A DNA stretch of 48,618 nucleotides from positions 1 to 48,618 of the forward strand of contig JABCYW010000033.1 of NCBI GenBank assembly GCA_013289985.1, read 5' to 3'. Source of the stretch: Betaproteobacteria bacterium (lineage in GTDB: Bacteria > Pseudomonadota > Gammaproteobacteria > Burkholderiales > Burkholderiaceae_C). Positions 36,799-44,936 of the stretch are shown in pieces. The translations under genes and the position numbers were made by a program. Within the stretch, counting starts at the first letter, position 1. Every line of letters starts with the position of its first letter. The notes under the pieces were generated by a model. The model was not told the DNA's origin. It made no database searches and worked only from the letters and a program-made list of their open reading frames with translations.

Positions 36799-37823
36799 GG
36801 CTCGCCCGCCTCGCGCCCGTACGACGCGAGCGTCTCCCGCAACTGCTCGCGCACCTGCTCCACCAGCTCGGGCGGCGACACCACGCGCACGTTGGGCCCG
36901 TGGCGCAGCACGTCCATCACCAGCTCGGTGTGGTCGGAGTACGGGATGCGCATGCGCAGCGAGCCGTCGGCCTGCGGCTTCAATTGTTGCTGCGGATGCC
37001 ATTCCTCCTGCGCCACCCACTGCGCGGCCTCCGCGGAGAAGTGCAGCGTGGCGTGGCGCAGGCGCGCCCCGCCGAAGATGCCGTAACCCTGGTCGAGCGC
37101 GGCTTCCACCTCGGACATCGGAAGTTCGCGTGCCGGCTCGTCCAGCACCTTGGCCGCGCGCACCGCGTCGAGCGCGAAGCGCCGCAGGCCCTCGCTGGCG
37201 TGGCACCAGGCGTCGAGGTACCAGGTGTTGCGGTAGTGCAGCAGGCGCTGCGGCGACAGCACGCGCTCGGACTCGCTGCGCTTGCTGCGCGTGTAGTAGC
37301 TGATGGTGAGCCGGCGCCGGCTCAGCACGGCGCTGACGGCCTCCTCGAACCAGCGGCTGGCCACCGCGCGCTTGGCCGGGTTGACGATGCGCACGCGCCG
37401 CATCAGCGCCTGCGCTTCCTCGCCCGACGCGCCCAGCATGCCGTGCAGCTTGTCCAGCAGCGGCTGCAGGTGGCGACCCAGCACGCCGCCGTCGTCCAGC
37501 CCGGCGATGAGCTGGTGCATCGTCAGGAGCGCGCGAAGTTCCTTTTCCGAGAACCACACGCCGGGCAGCTCGTGCGCTCGTCCCGTGCCCGCTCGCGGGG
37601 AAGCCCCGCCGTTGGCCGCCACGGCAGCGTCGTGGGCGAAGCGGTACACGTTCTCGTCGCGCGCGTACACGATGGGTGCGTCCATGCGGTCGCGCAGGTA
37701 CTGCAGGTCGCGCTTGAGCGTGGCCGGCGACACCTCGAGCTCTTCCAGCAGTTGCTCGAAGCTCACGCCGGCCTGCCGCTTGATCAGCAATTCGATGCGG
37801 TAGAAACGTTCTGTCCTGTCCAT
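36795..37823 (-). CDS. WYL domain-containing helix-turn-helix regulator
   Basis: About 342 residues from ATG 37823 (MDRTERFYRIELLIKRQ); in-frame ATGs at 37832 and 37847 are possible. It has an N-terminal DeoR-like winged helix (FEQLLEELEVSPATLKRDLQYLRDRMDAPIVYARDENVYRF, about residues 19-60), a helical linker, and a WYL ligand-sensing domain (RLTISYYTRSKRSESERVLSPQRLLHYRNTWYLDAWCHASEGLRRFALD, about 170-220) plus the WCX extension. Such regulators respond to nucleotide-like ligands or DNA damage. It is coupled to greB, suggesting a shared transcript. It is divergent from the gene at 37908. Confidence 0.9.
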   Translation of the reverse strand: MDRTERFYRIELLIKRQAGVSFEQLLEELEVSPATLKRDLQYLRDRMDAPIVYARDENVYRFAHDAAVAANGGASPRAGTGRAHELPGVWFSEKELRALLTMHQLIAGLDDGGVLGRHLQPLLDKLHGMLGASGEEAQALMRRVRIVNPAKRAVASRWFEEAVSAVLSRRRLTISYYTRSKRSESERVLSPQRLLHYRNTWYLDAWCHASEGLRRFALDAVRAAKVLDEPARELPMSEVEAALDQGYGIFGGARLRHATLHFSAEAAQWVAQEEWHPQQQLKPQADGSLRMRIPYSDHTELVMDVLRHGPNVRVVSPPELVEQVREQLRETLASYGREAGEP

Positions 37824-37907
37824 GGGTCCCATTTTGCCGTAGCTCATCGTGTGAGCTTGTGAACGGCCAGACTGGCCTCACTCTCCGATCAGACCGAGGA
37901 CGCCACC

Positions 37908-38939
37908 ATGAACCAGGCCACCTTCAATTTCGCCCCCAGGGGCAAGCGCGCCGACCTCGCCTCCGCACACGGGGTCGCCGCGAAGGCGCCGGCCCGCGAG
38001 ACGGCCCCGGCCAACGACGCCGACCCCGGCGACGCGATCGGCTTCGAGTACGCCCGCTACGGCATGGTTCCGCCCGCGCCCTGCCTGTGGCCCGGCCACC
38101 CGATCCGCGAGGGCTGGGAACGCGGCCGCCGCCTGATGACGCGGCGCACGCGCCCGGCCACGCTGGCCGTCACGCGCTGGCTGGCGCTGCGCCTGGCCGC
38201 CTGGCAACGCGGCGAGGCCTTCGACGACCACCAGATCACGCCGCAGCTGCTGCGCTCGCTGGAGGTGGCCACGCATTGCCCCGTCACCGGCCGCGCGCTG
38301 CAGAACGACGCCCGCGTGGCGCCCATCGCCCTGGCGCGCGGCTGGACCGCCGGCAACCTCGTGCTGCTGAGCCCCGGCATCGCCGAACGCTGGATGACCA
38401 TCGATTGGGCGATGGCCAAGGACGCCCTCGCGCGCGCCGAGGCCGAGCCCGACACACAGGTGGACGGCCTGCCGCTGCGCCACTGGCGCCGCATCGTGGC
38501 CCTGAAGTCGCTGGCCACCCCGCTGCCCCACGACGAGGCCGCGCGCATCCCGCTGCACGTGCTCCCGCCCAACCGCATCCGCCTGGTCAACCCGATCCAG
38601 GAACTGCAGGCGGTGCTGACGCTGCAACTGGCCGTCCCCGGCTGGGGCCAGCGCGCCCGCGGCATCGCCGACTCGATGCCCGAGGCGCTGCGCAACGAGT
38701 TCAACCTGTTCTTCAACTCGCTGCTGGCGCAGGCGCTGCGTGCGAAGGTGGAGATGCGCGATGCGCTGGCCGCGGCCTGGGGGGACGAGGTCGTGATGCG
38801 GCGCTGGCTGCGCTTCACGGCGCTGGCCGACGCTTCACTGGCCGAGACGCTGGTGGAGCGGCTGACGCGCGAGCCGATGCCGGGGCTCTACGTGGTGCGG
38901 CATGGCGAGGTAGAGGCGAAGCAGGCGATGGCGGCTTAG
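37908..38939 (+). CDS. Conserved-looking hypothetical protein, 343 residues
   Basis: I do not recognise a family. The first 45 residues are low-complexity and basic/Ala-rich (MNQATFNFAPRGKRADLASAHG). The rest is mainly helical and soluble: MTRRTRPATLAVTRWLALRLAAWQRGEAFDDHQITPQLL, HCPVTGRALQNDARVAPIALARGWTAGNLVLLSPG, LTLQLAVPGWGQRARGIADSM and ALRNEFNLFFNSLLAQALRAKVEMRDALAAAW. No signal peptide, membrane helix or metal cluster is visible apart from isolated His/Cys. Codon use is typical of the neighbours, so it is a real gene. The divergent WYL regulator, 84 bp away, is the obvious candidate controller. Confidence 0.75.
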   Translation: MNQATFNFAPRGKRADLASAHGVAAKAPARETAPANDADPGDAIGFEYARYGMVPPAPCLWPGHPIREGWERGRRLMTRRTRPATLAVTRWLALRLAAWQRGEAFDDHQITPQLLRSLEVATHCPVTGRALQNDARVAPIALARGWTAGNLVLLSPGIAERWMTIDWAMAKDALARAEAEPDTQVDGLPLRHWRRIVALKSLATPLPHDEAARIPLHVLPPNRIRLVNPIQELQAVLTLQLAVPGWGQRARGIADSMPEALRNEFNLFFNSLLAQALRAKVEMRDALAAAWGDEVVMRRWLRFTALADASLAETLVERLTREPMPGLYVVRHGEVEAKQAMAA

Positions 38940-39169
38940 GCGTCCGGCCCGGGCGACGGTTGCGACCTGCCCGAAGAGGCAAGCCGCAGGCGACGCAGCG
39001 ATGCGAGCTGTCTTGACAGATTTCGCGTTGGAAGTCGCGTTTGATTACAGAAGTAAAGCCACGGAAAATGCGCTTGAGAACGCATGTCGGCGAACGCATA
39101 CTTGCAACTCGTCCAGGCCTCGAACGCTCCGTCCGTGATGGAGCATTCAACTCACCGAGGGGAGTTCGC

Positions 39170-39400
39170 ATGCGTATCGTCTGTCACGCCACGCCTCGCG
39201 GGAACGTCTATCTTCTCTATCGGTCAAGCGAACGGTTCCACGACGAACTGAGGCGCCTGGTGCCCTTCCTGGTCCAATCGAACGTCGACCTGGAGGTCGG
39301 CCCCACGGACGCCGATCACGACGTCCTCTTGTCGGTGGGCCCGTTCGACGGGGAGTCGGAGGCCGACTTTCGGGAGCAGGCCAAGCGCCATCTCGATTGA
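39170..39400 (+). CDS. Small hypothetical protein, 76 residues
   Basis: The ATG at 39170 has a good GAGGGGAG seven to eight bases upstream; the frame is open further left but less gene-like. The protein (MRIVCHATPRGNVYLLYRSSERFHDELRR, then LVPFLVQSNVDLEVGPTDADHDVLLSVGPFDGESEADF) looks like a compact alpha/beta domain with one cysteine. No family is recognised. The 230-bp region to its left has less GC-rich, non-coding character and contains TTGACA (39013-39018), but I could not pair this with a convincing -10 box. Confidence 0.6.
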   Translation: MRIVCHATPRGNVYLLYRSSERFHDELRRLVPFLVQSNVDLEVGPTDADHDVLLSVGPFDGESEADFREQAKRHLD

Positions 39401-39487
39401 CCGCCGTTCGCGGTCCGACCAGCGGCACCCGCAAGCGACCCGCCGTGACGCTCGCCTGCTGCTGAAGCCTGGCGTCGCCGCGGCACG

Positions 39488-39509
39488 AAAAAGCCGCCCG
39501 GAGGCGGCT
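39488..39509 (-). terminator. Rho-independent terminator of the flagellar operon
   Basis: On the minus strand AGCCGCC (39509-39503), a four-base loop, then GGCGGCT and TTTTT follow the fliA stop by 27 bases. The stem is perfect and followed by a T run, the classical form. It closes the flhB-flhA-flhF-flhG-fliA operon. Confidence 0.88.
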
Positions 39510-39535
39510 CGTTCATCGCGCGGCGGCGTGGCGGA

Positions 39536-40249
39536 TCACCACTCGCGCAGCTTCACGCGCAGGCGGGCGATCGACTGGCTGTGAAGCTGGCAGACACGGC
39601 TTTCCGTGACCTTGAGCACCGCGGCGATCTCCTTCAGGTTCATGTCATGCTCGTAGTACATGGACATGACGTACTGCTCGCGCTCGGGCAGGTTCTTGAT
39701 GGCCTCCACCAGCGCCTCGCGCATGCGGTGGTCCTGCAGCATCGACAGCGGGTTGGCCTCCTCGTTGGACACGTGGCGGTCGAGATAGTCGTCGCCGCCC
39801 TCGTCGCCCGACATGTCTTCCAGGTACACCAGCTGCGTGCCGCGCACCTTGCCCAGCACTTCCTGGTACTGCGGCAGCGACATGCCCATGGCCTCCGCGA
39901 TCTCGCTTTCCTGCGGCGCGCGGCCCAGCTTCTGTTCCAGCTTGTGCACCGCGGTCTCGATCTCGCGCTGCTGGCGGCGGCCGCCGCGGCTCATCCAGTC
40001 GGTGCCGCGCAGCTCGTCGAGCATGGCGCCGCGGATGCGCTGGGTGGCGAAGGTCTCGAACTGCACGCCCTGCCCGCTGTCGAAGCGCGACATGGCGTCG
40101 TTCAGGCCGATCATGCCCACCTGGATCAGGTCGTCGATCTCCACGTTGGCCGGCAGCTTGGCAATCATCTGGTGCGCCAGGCGGCGCACGAGCGGGCTGT
40201 ATTGCTTGAGCATCGCGTTGGCGTCGAGCTGGCCTTTGGCGGTGTACAT
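39536..40249 (-). CDS. fliA: Flagellar RNA polymerase sigma factor 28
   Basis: 237 residues from ATG 40249, with GGAGA six bases upstream. FliA directs transcription of late flagellar and chemotaxis genes. Region 2 is clear (LVRRLAHQMIAKLPANVEIDDLIQVGMIGLNDAMSRFD, then FETFATQRIRGAMLDELRGTDWMSR), region 3 follows (LEQKLGRAPQESEIAEAMG), and region 4 carries the helix-turn-helix at the C terminus (NLKEIAAVLKVTESRVCQLHSQSIARLRVKL). It is last in the flagellar operon, 20 bp after flhG. Confidence 0.96.
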   Translation of the reverse strand: MYTAKGQLDANAMLKQYSPLVRRLAHQMIAKLPANVEIDDLIQVGMIGLNDAMSRFDSGQGVQFETFATQRIRGAMLDELRGTDWMSRGGRRQQREIETAVHKLEQKLGRAPQESEIAEAMGMSLPQYQEVLGKVRGTQLVYLEDMSGDEGGDDYLDRHVSNEEANPLSMLQDHRMREALVEAIKNLPEREQYVMSMYYEHDMNLKEIAAVLKVTESRVCQLHSQSIARLRVKLREW

Positions 40250-40269
40250 GGCGATCTCCAGATTCTTGT

Positions 40270-41070
40270 TCAAGCGGACAGGTAGGAAGGCGAGGCGGCC
40301 GCGGCACGCGAGGGCGCGCGGGGGCGCGCCGGTGCGATCGGCGCCGGCGCGAGTGCCGGGATGCTCAGCTGGGCGGTGGCCAGTCGCATCAGGTCGGGGC
40401 CGGCGGCCTCGCCGAACGCGACGCCGGGGTCGATCGTGGCGGAGTCGTGCATCGCGGCGGCGAGGAAGCGGTCGGCGCAATCGGCCACGCGGCGGGCGAT
40501 CTGCGCCGGCGTGGGGCCACGGCCCTTCACGCTGGGCGTCACCAGGTCGAAGCTCATGAGGCCCAGGCGCTGCACCAGCAGCTTCAGGGCGGCGTAGGCG
40601 TGGGTGAGGCTCTCGCCCGCGCCGGAGGCCAGCAGGATCGGGCGCAGCGGCTGCTCGCCCAGCATGCGGGCCAGCACGCGCGCCTCGGCGTGGATCACCA
40701 CCACGTCGACGTCGGCCACGACGTTGACCATGCGGGGGATGAAGCTCGCGCACGAACCGCGCGTGTCCACGTGCTGCATCGGCAGGCCGCGGGCGGCCAG
40801 GTAGGCGAGCTGCGGCGACAGCGGCTCGACGCAGGCGGCCAGGTCGATGAAGGCCAGCTCGCCGGGTTCGGGCGCGGTGTCGGCGGCGTCGACCACCAGC
40901 GTGTTCAGGCCCTTCTCGGCGAACACGCTCGCCAGGCGCGCCAGCACGGCACCGTGGTGCTCCACGTGCGGGTTGGCGACGACCGGCACGATGACGGCGC
41001 GGGCCGCGGCGAACATGCGCCGCAGGCCGTCGGCCTGGTCAGTCGGGGGGAGGTGGCGTTGACGGGTCAT
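40270..41070 (-). CDS. flhG: FlhG/FleN-like (MinD/ParA superfamily) protein lacking the P-loop
   Basis: 266 residues between flhF and fliA, exactly where flhG is expected. FlhG normally is an ATPase that limits flagellar number with FlhF. The fold is recognisable (VFAEKGLNTLVVDAAD after helix 1, CASFIPRMVNVVADVDVVVIHAEA, ESLTHAYAALKLLVQRLGLMSFDLVTPSVKG), but where family members have the Walker A sequence KGGVGKT this one has PVVANPHVEHHGA. ATP binding by the usual route is therefore doubtful. The C-terminal 30 residues are Ala/Pro-rich. Position makes the assignment firm; activity is not. Confidence 0.78.
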   Translation of the reverse strand: MTRQRHLPPTDQADGLRRMFAAARAVIVPVVANPHVEHHGAVLARLASVFAEKGLNTLVVDAADTAPEPGELAFIDLAACVEPLSPQLAYLAARGLPMQHVDTRGSCASFIPRMVNVVADVDVVVIHAEARVLARMLGEQPLRPILLASGAGESLTHAYAALKLLVQRLGLMSFDLVTPSVKGRGPTPAQIARRVADCADRFLAAAMHDSATIDPGVAFGEAAGPDLMRLATAQLSIPALAPAPIAPARPRAPSRAAAASPSYLSA

Positions 41071-41125
41071 GGAAGTGACTATGTCCGTGCGGGCGTGATG
41101 GCGATCGGCTGAAAAGCGGCGTTGT

Positions 41126-42826
41126 TCAGACGCGCAGCGAGGCGGCGGCCTGCTGGTTCAGCCCGGCGTGCGCGAACACGAGGTGCACGTCCTGCGGATC
41201 CATGCGATAGGCCGCGCTGCCGCCGCCCTTGAGCGCCCGATGCACGAGCGCGTTGGCCGACAGGTGGTGCCAGTCTTCCGGCACGCGCTGGCCGTTGGCC
41301 ACGCCGATGTTCTTCAGCTTGTGGCGGATCAGCGCGTCCAGCGCCGGGGCCAGCTTCACCGCCTCGTCGATCTTGGACAGGATCACGCCGGCGCAGGCCG
41401 AGGCCCTCCAGTTGATGATCACGTCGTCGATGGTCTCGCCCTGCGAGGACGCGTCCACCACCAGCACCTTCTTGATGGAACGGTGCGCCAGCATCTCGAG
41501 CAGCTCGCGGGTGCGGCCGTCGCGCTGGGCCATGCCGGCCGTGTCGATGAGCACCATCTTCTTGGCCGACAGCAGCTCCAGCAGGTCTTCCAGCGACGCG
41601 CGGTCGTGCGCGGTGTGCACGGGCACGCCCAGGATGCGGCCGTAGGCGCGCAGCTGTTCGTGGGCGCCGACGCGGTAGGCGTCCAGCGTGATCAGGCCCA
41701 GGTTGGCGGCGCCGTGGCGCGCGGCGAAGCCGGCGGCGATCTTGGCGGTGGTGGTGGTCTTGCCCACGCCGGTGGAGCCGATCAGCGCGAACACGCCGCC
41801 CTGGTCTTCCATCGCGAGTTCGGACTCGCCGGTCAGCAGGTTGCGCTCGAGCACGTTGGCGGCCCAGGCGTTCTCGTCGGCGGCCTCGGCGGGCAGCGCG
41901 TCGACCATCTTGCGGATCAGCGCGGGCGAGAAGCCCACGTCCAGCAGCTTCTGCGCGAGCAGCGCCTGGCGCGGCTGGCGCTGCAGCTTCTCCATGAAGG
42001 CCAGGGCGCCGAAGCGCTCCTCGATCAGGCCCTTCATCGAGCGCAGCTCGTTGACCATGTCCATGTGGTTGTTGCGGCTGACCACCTCGGCCAGGTGCGT
42101 CACCGAGGCCGACGGGGGCGCCACCGGCTCTTCCACGTACTCGTCGTGCAGCACCGGCGCGCTGGCGAAGGCCTGCGGCGCGGGGCGCTCCATGCGGTGC
42201 GGCGGCAGCGTCGGCTCGACGCGCGGCTGCGGGGCGGCACGGCGCGGGGACGCCGGCTGCGGCGCATCGAAGTAGGCGTCATTGGCGTCGCCGTTGTCCA
42301 TCGCCTGCATCTGCTGCTGGCGCGCGGTGGCGCGGGCGACGGCAGTGCGGGCGGCGCCGGCCTGGGCCAGCGCGCTACGGGTGCTCTCGGCGCGCGGCGC
42401 CGGGGTGTCGTCCACCGGCGCGTTGTGCAGCTCGGCGTGGCGACGCTTCAACATGCGGTCGCGCACGTAGTCCTGGAACGACAGCGTGCTCATCGCGAGC
42501 TGGTCGGCGTCGGCCTCCACTTCGTTCTGCGGCACGCCCATGCGGTTGGCGAGCTCGCGCTGCGCGCCGGCGAGCGCGGCGTTCTGCGCGGCGGCCGGGG
42601 CGGCGGCGCGTTGCGCGGGCGACATCGCGGCGCGGCGCGGCGCGGCTTCTTCCGGCGTGGCGGTGAGGCGCTCGAGGCCGGCGACGCTGTCGGGCGCCAT
42701 GGCCAGCACTTCGATCCCTTCGGCGCACGGCTTCGTCGAGAGCACCACGGCGTCGACGCCGAAAGCCTGGCGCACGAGCGCGAGAGCCTCGCGCGAAGTG
42801 CGGGCAGCAAAGCGTTTGACGTTCAT
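41126..42826 (-). CDS. flhF: Flagellar biosynthesis GTPase FlhF
   Basis: 566 residues. FlhF is an SRP-type GTPase that places the flagellum at the pole. The N-terminal B domain (MNVKRFAARTSREALALVRQAFGVDAVVLSTK) is followed by a long Ala/Arg/Pro-rich linker (about residues 65-230), then the NG domain: GSTGVGKTTTTAKIA (G1, about 348-362), LGLITLDAYRVGAHEQLRAYG, VLIDTAGMAQRDGR (G3) and ILSKIDEAV (G4-like TKxD variant SKID). All nucleotide motifs are intact. The ATG overlaps the flhA stop by four bases. Confidence 0.95.
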   Translation of the reverse strand: MNVKRFAARTSREALALVRQAFGVDAVVLSTKPCAEGIEVLAMAPDSVAGLERLTATPEEAAPRRAAMSPAQRAAAPAAAQNAALAGAQRELANRMGVPQNEVEADADQLAMSTLSFQDYVRDRMLKRRHAELHNAPVDDTPAPRAESTRSALAQAGAARTAVARATARQQQMQAMDNGDANDAYFDAPQPASPRRAAPQPRVEPTLPPHRMERPAPQAFASAPVLHDEYVEEPVAPPSASVTHLAEVVSRNNHMDMVNELRSMKGLIEERFGALAFMEKLQRQPRQALLAQKLLDVGFSPALIRKMVDALPAEAADENAWAANVLERNLLTGESELAMEDQGGVFALIGSTGVGKTTTTAKIAAGFAARHGAANLGLITLDAYRVGAHEQLRAYGRILGVPVHTAHDRASLEDLLELLSAKKMVLIDTAGMAQRDGRTRELLEMLAHRSIKKVLVVDASSQGETIDDVIINWRASACAGVILSKIDEAVKLAPALDALIRHKLKNIGVANGQRVPEDWHHLSANALVHRALKGGGSAAYRMDPQDVHLVFAHAGLNQQAAASLRV

Positions 42827-44916
42827 GCGGTACCTCCGATGATCGAGCCGATCCGGATCGAGTGGGTTTCAGGAATTTCACTGTGAGCCAGCACCTTCAG
42901 GCGCGGGGCGGCTCGCTTGAGCAGTCGGGCCAGCGGCGCGCGCAGCGCGTCCGGCACCAGCAGGCAGGCGGGGTGGCCCTTGTCTTCCTGGCGGCGGGCC
43001 ATGTCGGTGGCCTGGCGGGTGAGCGTGTCGGCCACGCCCGGGTCCAGCACGGCGCCGTGGGGCGACGTCAGGGCCTGGGTGACCATGCGCTCGAGATCGG
43101 GTTCCAGCGCGATGACGTCCAGCTCGCGCACGGGGCCGTAGATCTGCTGGACGATGGCCGGGGCGATGTGGGTGCGGATGCGGCGGGCCAGCTCGGCCGG
43201 GTCGGTGACGCTGCCGGCATGCTCGGCCAGCGATTCCACGATGGACCGGAAATCGCGGATGTGCACGCCCTCTTCCAGCAGCAGCTGGAGAGTCTTTTGC
43301 AACGGCGCGATGGCGATCATCTTGGGTATCACGTCTTCGATCAGCTTCGGGGCCAGCTTGGTCACGTGTTCGACCAGCAGCTGGACTTCGTTGCGGCCCA
43401 ACAGGCGAGCCGCGTTCACTTGCATCAAGTGTGAGAGATGGGTGGCCACCACAGTCGGACAATCAACGACCGTATAGCCGGCCATTTGGGCACTTTCCCG
43501 CTGGCGCTCCTCGATCCACACCGCGGGCAGGCCGAAGGCCGGATCCACGCACTTGGTGCCCGGCAGCTGCAGCGTGGTGCCGCCCGGGTTGATGGCCAGG
43601 TGCATGCCCGGGAAGGCCTCGCCCTCGCCGATGACGGCGCCGCGCAGCGTCACGCGGTACATGCTGGGCTTGAGCTCCAGGTTGTCGCGGATGTGCACCG
43701 AAGGCGGCAGGAAGCCGACATCCTGCGCGAACTTCTTGCGCACGCCCTTGATGCGGGCCAGCAGGTCGCCGGAGCGCGACTTGTCGACCAGCGCTATCAG
43801 GCGGTAGCCCACCTCGAGGCCGAGGATGTCCACCGGCGTGACGTCGTCCCAGCCGGCCTCGGCGTCGGCCGGCTTGGGCGGCGGCGGCACGTCGGCCTTG
43901 GCCTTGGCGGCGGCGGCGTCGCTCTCGGACTTGCGCTTCTGGAAGCGCGAGAACCAGCCCGCGGCGCCCGCGATCATCAGGAACACCAGGTGCGGCATGC
44001 CTGGGATCAGCGCCAGCGCGCCCACGATGCCGGCGGTGATGCCCAGCGCCTTGGGCGAGCCGAACAGCTGGCTGCGGATCTGCGAACCGGAGTCTTCTTC
44101 CTTGCCGACGCGCGACACCACCATGGCGGCGGCCACCGAGATCAGCAGGCCCGGGATCTGCGCGACCAGCGCGTCGCCGACGGCCAGCACGATGTAGGTG
44201 TCGGCCGCGTCGCCGGCCGACAGGCCGTGCTGCACCACGCCGACGACGAAGCCGCCGACGATGTTGATGAACAGGATCAGGATGCCGGCCATGGCGTCGC
44301 CGCGCACGAACTTCGACGCGCCGTCCATGGAGCCGAAGAACTCGGCCTCGTCGCCCACTTCGCGGCGGCGCTGCTTGGCCATCGCCTCGTCGATGAGGCC
44401 GGCGTTGAGGTCGGCGTCGATGGCCATCTGCTTGCCGGGCATCGCGTCGAGCGTGAAGCGCGCGCCGACCTCGGCGATGCGCTCCGCGCCCTTGGTGACC
44501 ACGATGAAGTTGATCACGACGATGATCGCGAACACGATCAGGCCGACGGCGAAGTTGCCGCCGATCAGGAAGTGGCCGAACGACTCGATCACGTGGCCCG
44601 CGGCGCCCGGGCCGGTGTGGCCCTCCATCAGCACCACGCGGGTGGAGGCCACGTTCAGCGACAGGCGCAGCAGCGTGGTGATCAGCAGCACCGTGGGGAA
44701 CGCGGAGAAGTCCAGCGGGCGCACCAGGTTGGCGGCCACCATCATCACCATCAGCGCCATCGCGATGTTGAACGTGAAGAACAGGTCCAGCACGAACGAC
44801 GGCAGCGGCAGCACCATCATGGACAGCACCATGACGATGAAGACAGGCGCCATCAGCGCCTTGCCGATGGCCGAGTTGCCGGTGAGATTGGCGATGAACT
44901 TCCGGATGTCGTCCAT
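42823..44916 (-). CDS. flhA: Flagellar export apparatus protein FlhA
   Basis: 697 residues. FlhA is the main membrane gate of the flagellar type III export machine. Eight N-terminal helices (about residues 20-315) contain the family signature around RFTLDAMPGKQMAIDADLNAG. The cytosolic C-terminal domain begins after WFSRFQKRKSESDAAAAKAKA and includes KFAQDVGFLPPSVHIRDN and MQVNAARLLGRNEVQLLVEHV. It is 20 bp downstream of flhB and overlaps flhF. Confidence 0.97.
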   Translation of the reverse strand: MDDIRKFIANLTGNSAIGKALMAPVFIVMVLSMMVLPLPSFVLDLFFTFNIAMALMVMMVAANLVRPLDFSAFPTVLLITTLLRLSLNVASTRVVLMEGHTGPGAAGHVIESFGHFLIGGNFAVGLIVFAIIVVINFIVVTKGAERIAEVGARFTLDAMPGKQMAIDADLNAGLIDEAMAKQRRREVGDEAEFFGSMDGASKFVRGDAMAGILILFINIVGGFVVGVVQHGLSAGDAADTYIVLAVGDALVAQIPGLLISVAAAMVVSRVGKEEDSGSQIRSQLFGSPKALGITAGIVGALALIPGMPHLVFLMIAGAAGWFSRFQKRKSESDAAAAKAKADVPPPPKPADAEAGWDDVTPVDILGLEVGYRLIALVDKSRSGDLLARIKGVRKKFAQDVGFLPPSVHIRDNLELKPSMYRVTLRGAVIGEGEAFPGMHLAINPGGTTLQLPGTKCVDPAFGLPAVWIEERQRESAQMAGYTVVDCPTVVATHLSHLMQVNAARLLGRNEVQLLVEHVTKLAPKLIEDVIPKMIAIAPLQKTLQLLLEEGVHIRDFRSIVESLAEHAGSVTDPAELARRIRTHIAPAIVQQIYGPVRELDVIALEPDLERMVTQALTSPHGAVLDPGVADTLTRQATDMARRQEDKGHPACLLVPDALRAPLARLLKRAAPRLKVLAHSEIPETHSIRIGSIIGGTA

Positions 44917-44936
44917 GGGTGGGCTCTACGGATCTC

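Noticed and set aside
39013-39046. TTGACA box upstream of the 76-residue gene
   Set aside because: No acceptable -10 hexamer at 16-18 bp spacing was found.
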